Shown one piece after another: positions 6,371 through 7,035 of a DNA stretch of 7,035 nucleotides (position 1 is its first letter; each line of letters starts with the position of its first letter). The stretch comes from DASPLH01 sp035627675. GTDB lineage: Bacteria > Acidobacteriota > Terriglobia > Terriglobales > Acidobacteriaceae. A program made the translations under genes and the position numbers. The stretch spans positions 1 to 7,035 of the forward strand of contig DASPLH010000011.1 of NCBI GenBank assembly GCA_035627675.1, given 5' to 3'. The notes beneath the pieces are model-generated. The model was not told the origin of the DNA and did not search any database. It saw nothing but the letters and a program-made list of their open reading frames with translations.

Positions 6371-6598
6371 TCAGGCTGCACGGTGCGTCCGCACGACGTT
6401 GAACTTCTCGTTCCGCCGGTCGAACCGGAGATCGAAGCGCTCGCAGCAGTGGTCGCAGAGCCAAGCCGCCTTCTGCAAGAGGCGATTGGCTGCGTTGGTG
6501 TTCCTGGTCGGACGTACGAACAACTTCCCTTCCCCCAATCGCCGGAATTCCGTGTCGCACTCGGGATTAGCACATTTGGAAACCGTGGGTTCTGACAT
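6371..6598 (-). CDS. Small protein with a zinc-ribbon-like Cys pattern, function unknown
   Basis: The 75-aa protein has two cysteine knuckles: Cys9-x4-Cys14 (CANPEC) and Cys48-x2-Cys51 followed by Cys52 (CDHCC). About 33 residues rich in basic and polar amino acids separate them. This spacing is that of a zinc ribbon, so one structural zinc ion is likely. The C-terminal third is strongly charged (RFDRRNEKF). There is no signal peptide or membrane segment, so it should be cytoplasmic. I recall short proteins with CxNPxC near the start and a C-terminal CxxC as common hypothetical genes in acidobacterial genomes, but know no function. The ATG at 6598 has AGGGTG upstream at suitable spacing. The gene is on the uppS strand, 110 nt upstream of the uppS start, with a palindrome between, so read-through is possible but unproven. 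A terminator-like hairpin ends 23 nt before the start codon. Confidence 0.7.
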   Translation of the reverse strand: MSEPTVSKCANPECDTEFRRLGEGKLFVRPTRNTNAANRLLQKAAWLCDHCCERFDLRFDRRNEKFNVVRTHRAA

Positions 6599-6621
6599 CG
6601 GGCACCCTGTCTCGCAGAACG

Positions 6622-6649
6622 GAAAAGCCCGCCGATGGGCGAGCTTTTC
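6622..6649. terminator. Terminator-like hairpin before the zinc-ribbon gene
   Basis: GAAAAGC (6622-6628) pairs with GCTTTTC (6643-6649). A C/A mismatch follows, then CGCC (6630-6633) pairs with GGCG (6638-6641) around a GATG loop. The T run lies in the stem end on both strands (GCTTTTC then TCTTG on plus; GCTTTTCC on minus). It could stop leftward transcripts from the regulator gene or act as an attenuator for the small gene whose start is 23 nt away. Confidence 0.55.
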
Positions 6650-6758
6650 TCTTGAACATGATCTTTCAGCCAGTAGGCGGGCTACCGCTTACCGTATGGG
6701 ACGGCAGGCTTTGAGAGCGAGGTTGCCTGGGTGGGTCGGCACGGCAGCAGAAAGGGGA

Positions 6759-6784
6759 ACGCCGCGATCGGGGGATCGCGGCGT
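6759..6784 (-). terminator. Hairpin after the regulator gene, probable terminator
   Basis: ACGCCGCGATC (6759-6769) and GATCGCGGCGT (6774-6784) form a perfect 11-bp GC-rich stem with a 4-nt loop. It lies 27 nt past the regulator's stop codon. On the minus strand it is followed by TCCCCTTTC, a poor T tract, so it may be a weak intrinsic terminator or a 3'-end stabiliser. Confidence 0.5.
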
Positions 6785-6811
6785 GTTGGTGTTGAGACCT
6801 CGTGCCTGCGG

Positions 6812-7035
6812 CTAGGCCGTGCGGCGCGGCATCACTGTGAGTTCGCGGACCTGGTTCAGCACCGACGTCAGCTGCATGGCGTTCAGCTTGCCGACATAAG
6901 GGATCATCTCGGCGATGAACTCGTCGCCCATCAACTCACGAATTTCGTCTTCCAGCGTGCGCCCGGTCGTGGACAGCAGATCACGGACGCGAACATGTAA
7001 AGCCTGAGCCAGACGTTCGAGCGACGACAGCGTCG
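6812..7035 (-). CDS. XRE-family helix-turn-helix regulator, C-terminal part
   Basis: The gene runs off the right edge; 73 complete codons and a TAG stop at 6812-6814 are visible. The first visible residues read TLSSLERLAQALHVRVRDLL, the typical last two helices of an XRE/Cro/CI domain, compare the common pattern TLxKLAxALgVsvxdLl. The DNA-recognition helix would lie just beyond the edge. An about 50-residue tail follows, acidic first (GRTLEDEIRELMGDEFIAEMI) in a likely helix and ending with a helical stretch and the basic PRRTA. The tail could serve dimerisation. Family assignment rests only on this partial domain. The target is unknown; the small zinc-ribbon gene follows on the same strand, with two terminator-like hairpins between. 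Confidence 0.75.
   Translation of the reverse strand, partial: TLSSLERLAQALHVRVRDLLSTTGRTLEDEIRELMGDEFIAEMIPYVGKLNAMQLTSVLNQVRELTVMPRRTA

Larger units (their letters stand above)
6599..6811. other. Non-coding spacer with two terminator-like hairpins
   Basis: No convincing reading frame is seen in these 213 bp. Besides the hairpins at 6622-6649 and 6759-6784, CAGTAG (6671-6676) can pair with CTACCG (6682-6687) around a 5-nt loop, allowing one G-U pair. I find no clear promoter on the minus strand for the small gene at 6371-6598. Confidence 0.5.

Noticed and set aside
6565..6657. About 30-codon minus-strand mini-frame starting before the hairpin (MFKRKARPSAG)
   Set aside because: It overlaps the hairpin and the start of the small gene and lacks a ribosome site; a leader-peptide role is not supported.
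6650..6760. tRNA or known riboswitch
   Set aside because: No cloverleaf, anticodon arm or T-loop GTTCRANNC pattern and no recognisable aptamer core was seen on either strand.
6360..6815. 151-codon plus-strand frame across the zinc-ribbon gene and spacer
   Set aside because: It runs through two hairpins and is antisense to a gene with a clear Cys pattern and ribosome site; no domain is visible.

Overview
The window is a GC-rich bacterial chromosome segment with ordinary housekeeping genes. The gene order, a small Cys4-type protein and the dispersed palindromes and heptamer repeats between genes suggest an acidobacterium (Acidobacteriota, Koribacter-like). This is an inference from remembered gene and repeat types, not from a search.

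Layout from left to right: (1) 1-97, a short upstream region with TCGAA-type repeats and a possible -10 box. (2) 98-1654 (+), hutH, histidine ammonia-lyase, complete and with its MIO cofactor motif. (3) 1655-1898, a convergent intergenic region packed with repeats. A heptamer array abuts the stop codon on each side, in opposite orientations, and between them lie a GGTGCCCCACC-type palindrome and a strong bidirectional terminator. (4) 1899-6260 (-), a four-gene cluster transcribed leftward in the order uppS, cdsA, dxr, rseP. (5) 6371-6598 (-), a 75-residue protein with a zinc-ribbon-like cysteine pattern. (6) 6599-6811, non-coding, with two hairpins that look like terminators. (7) 6812-7035 (-), the C-terminal part of an XRE-type helix-turn-helix regulator cut by the window edge.

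The leftward cluster is the classical envelope and isoprenoid neighbourhood. Dxr commits carbon to the MEP pathway, whose IPP and DMAPP products feed UppS. UppS makes the undecaprenyl diphosphate carrier for peptidoglycan and other surface polymers. CdsA makes CDP-diacylglycerol for phospholipids. RseP is an inner-membrane site-2 protease often tied to envelope stress signalling. Gaps of 18 and 21 nt (uppS-cdsA and dxr-rseP) support co-transcription; the 102-nt gap before dxr could hold extra control. The frequent neighbours frr (upstream) and bamA (downstream) are not here: the cluster ends at the terminator facing hutH. HutH (histidine to urocanate) is convergent and functionally unrelated.

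I see no new multi-gene system. The less ordinary signals are the mirrored heptamer arrays starting at both convergent stop codons, a 15-residue insert and two motif substitutions in HutH, and a terminator-like hairpin 23 nt before the zinc-ribbon gene.
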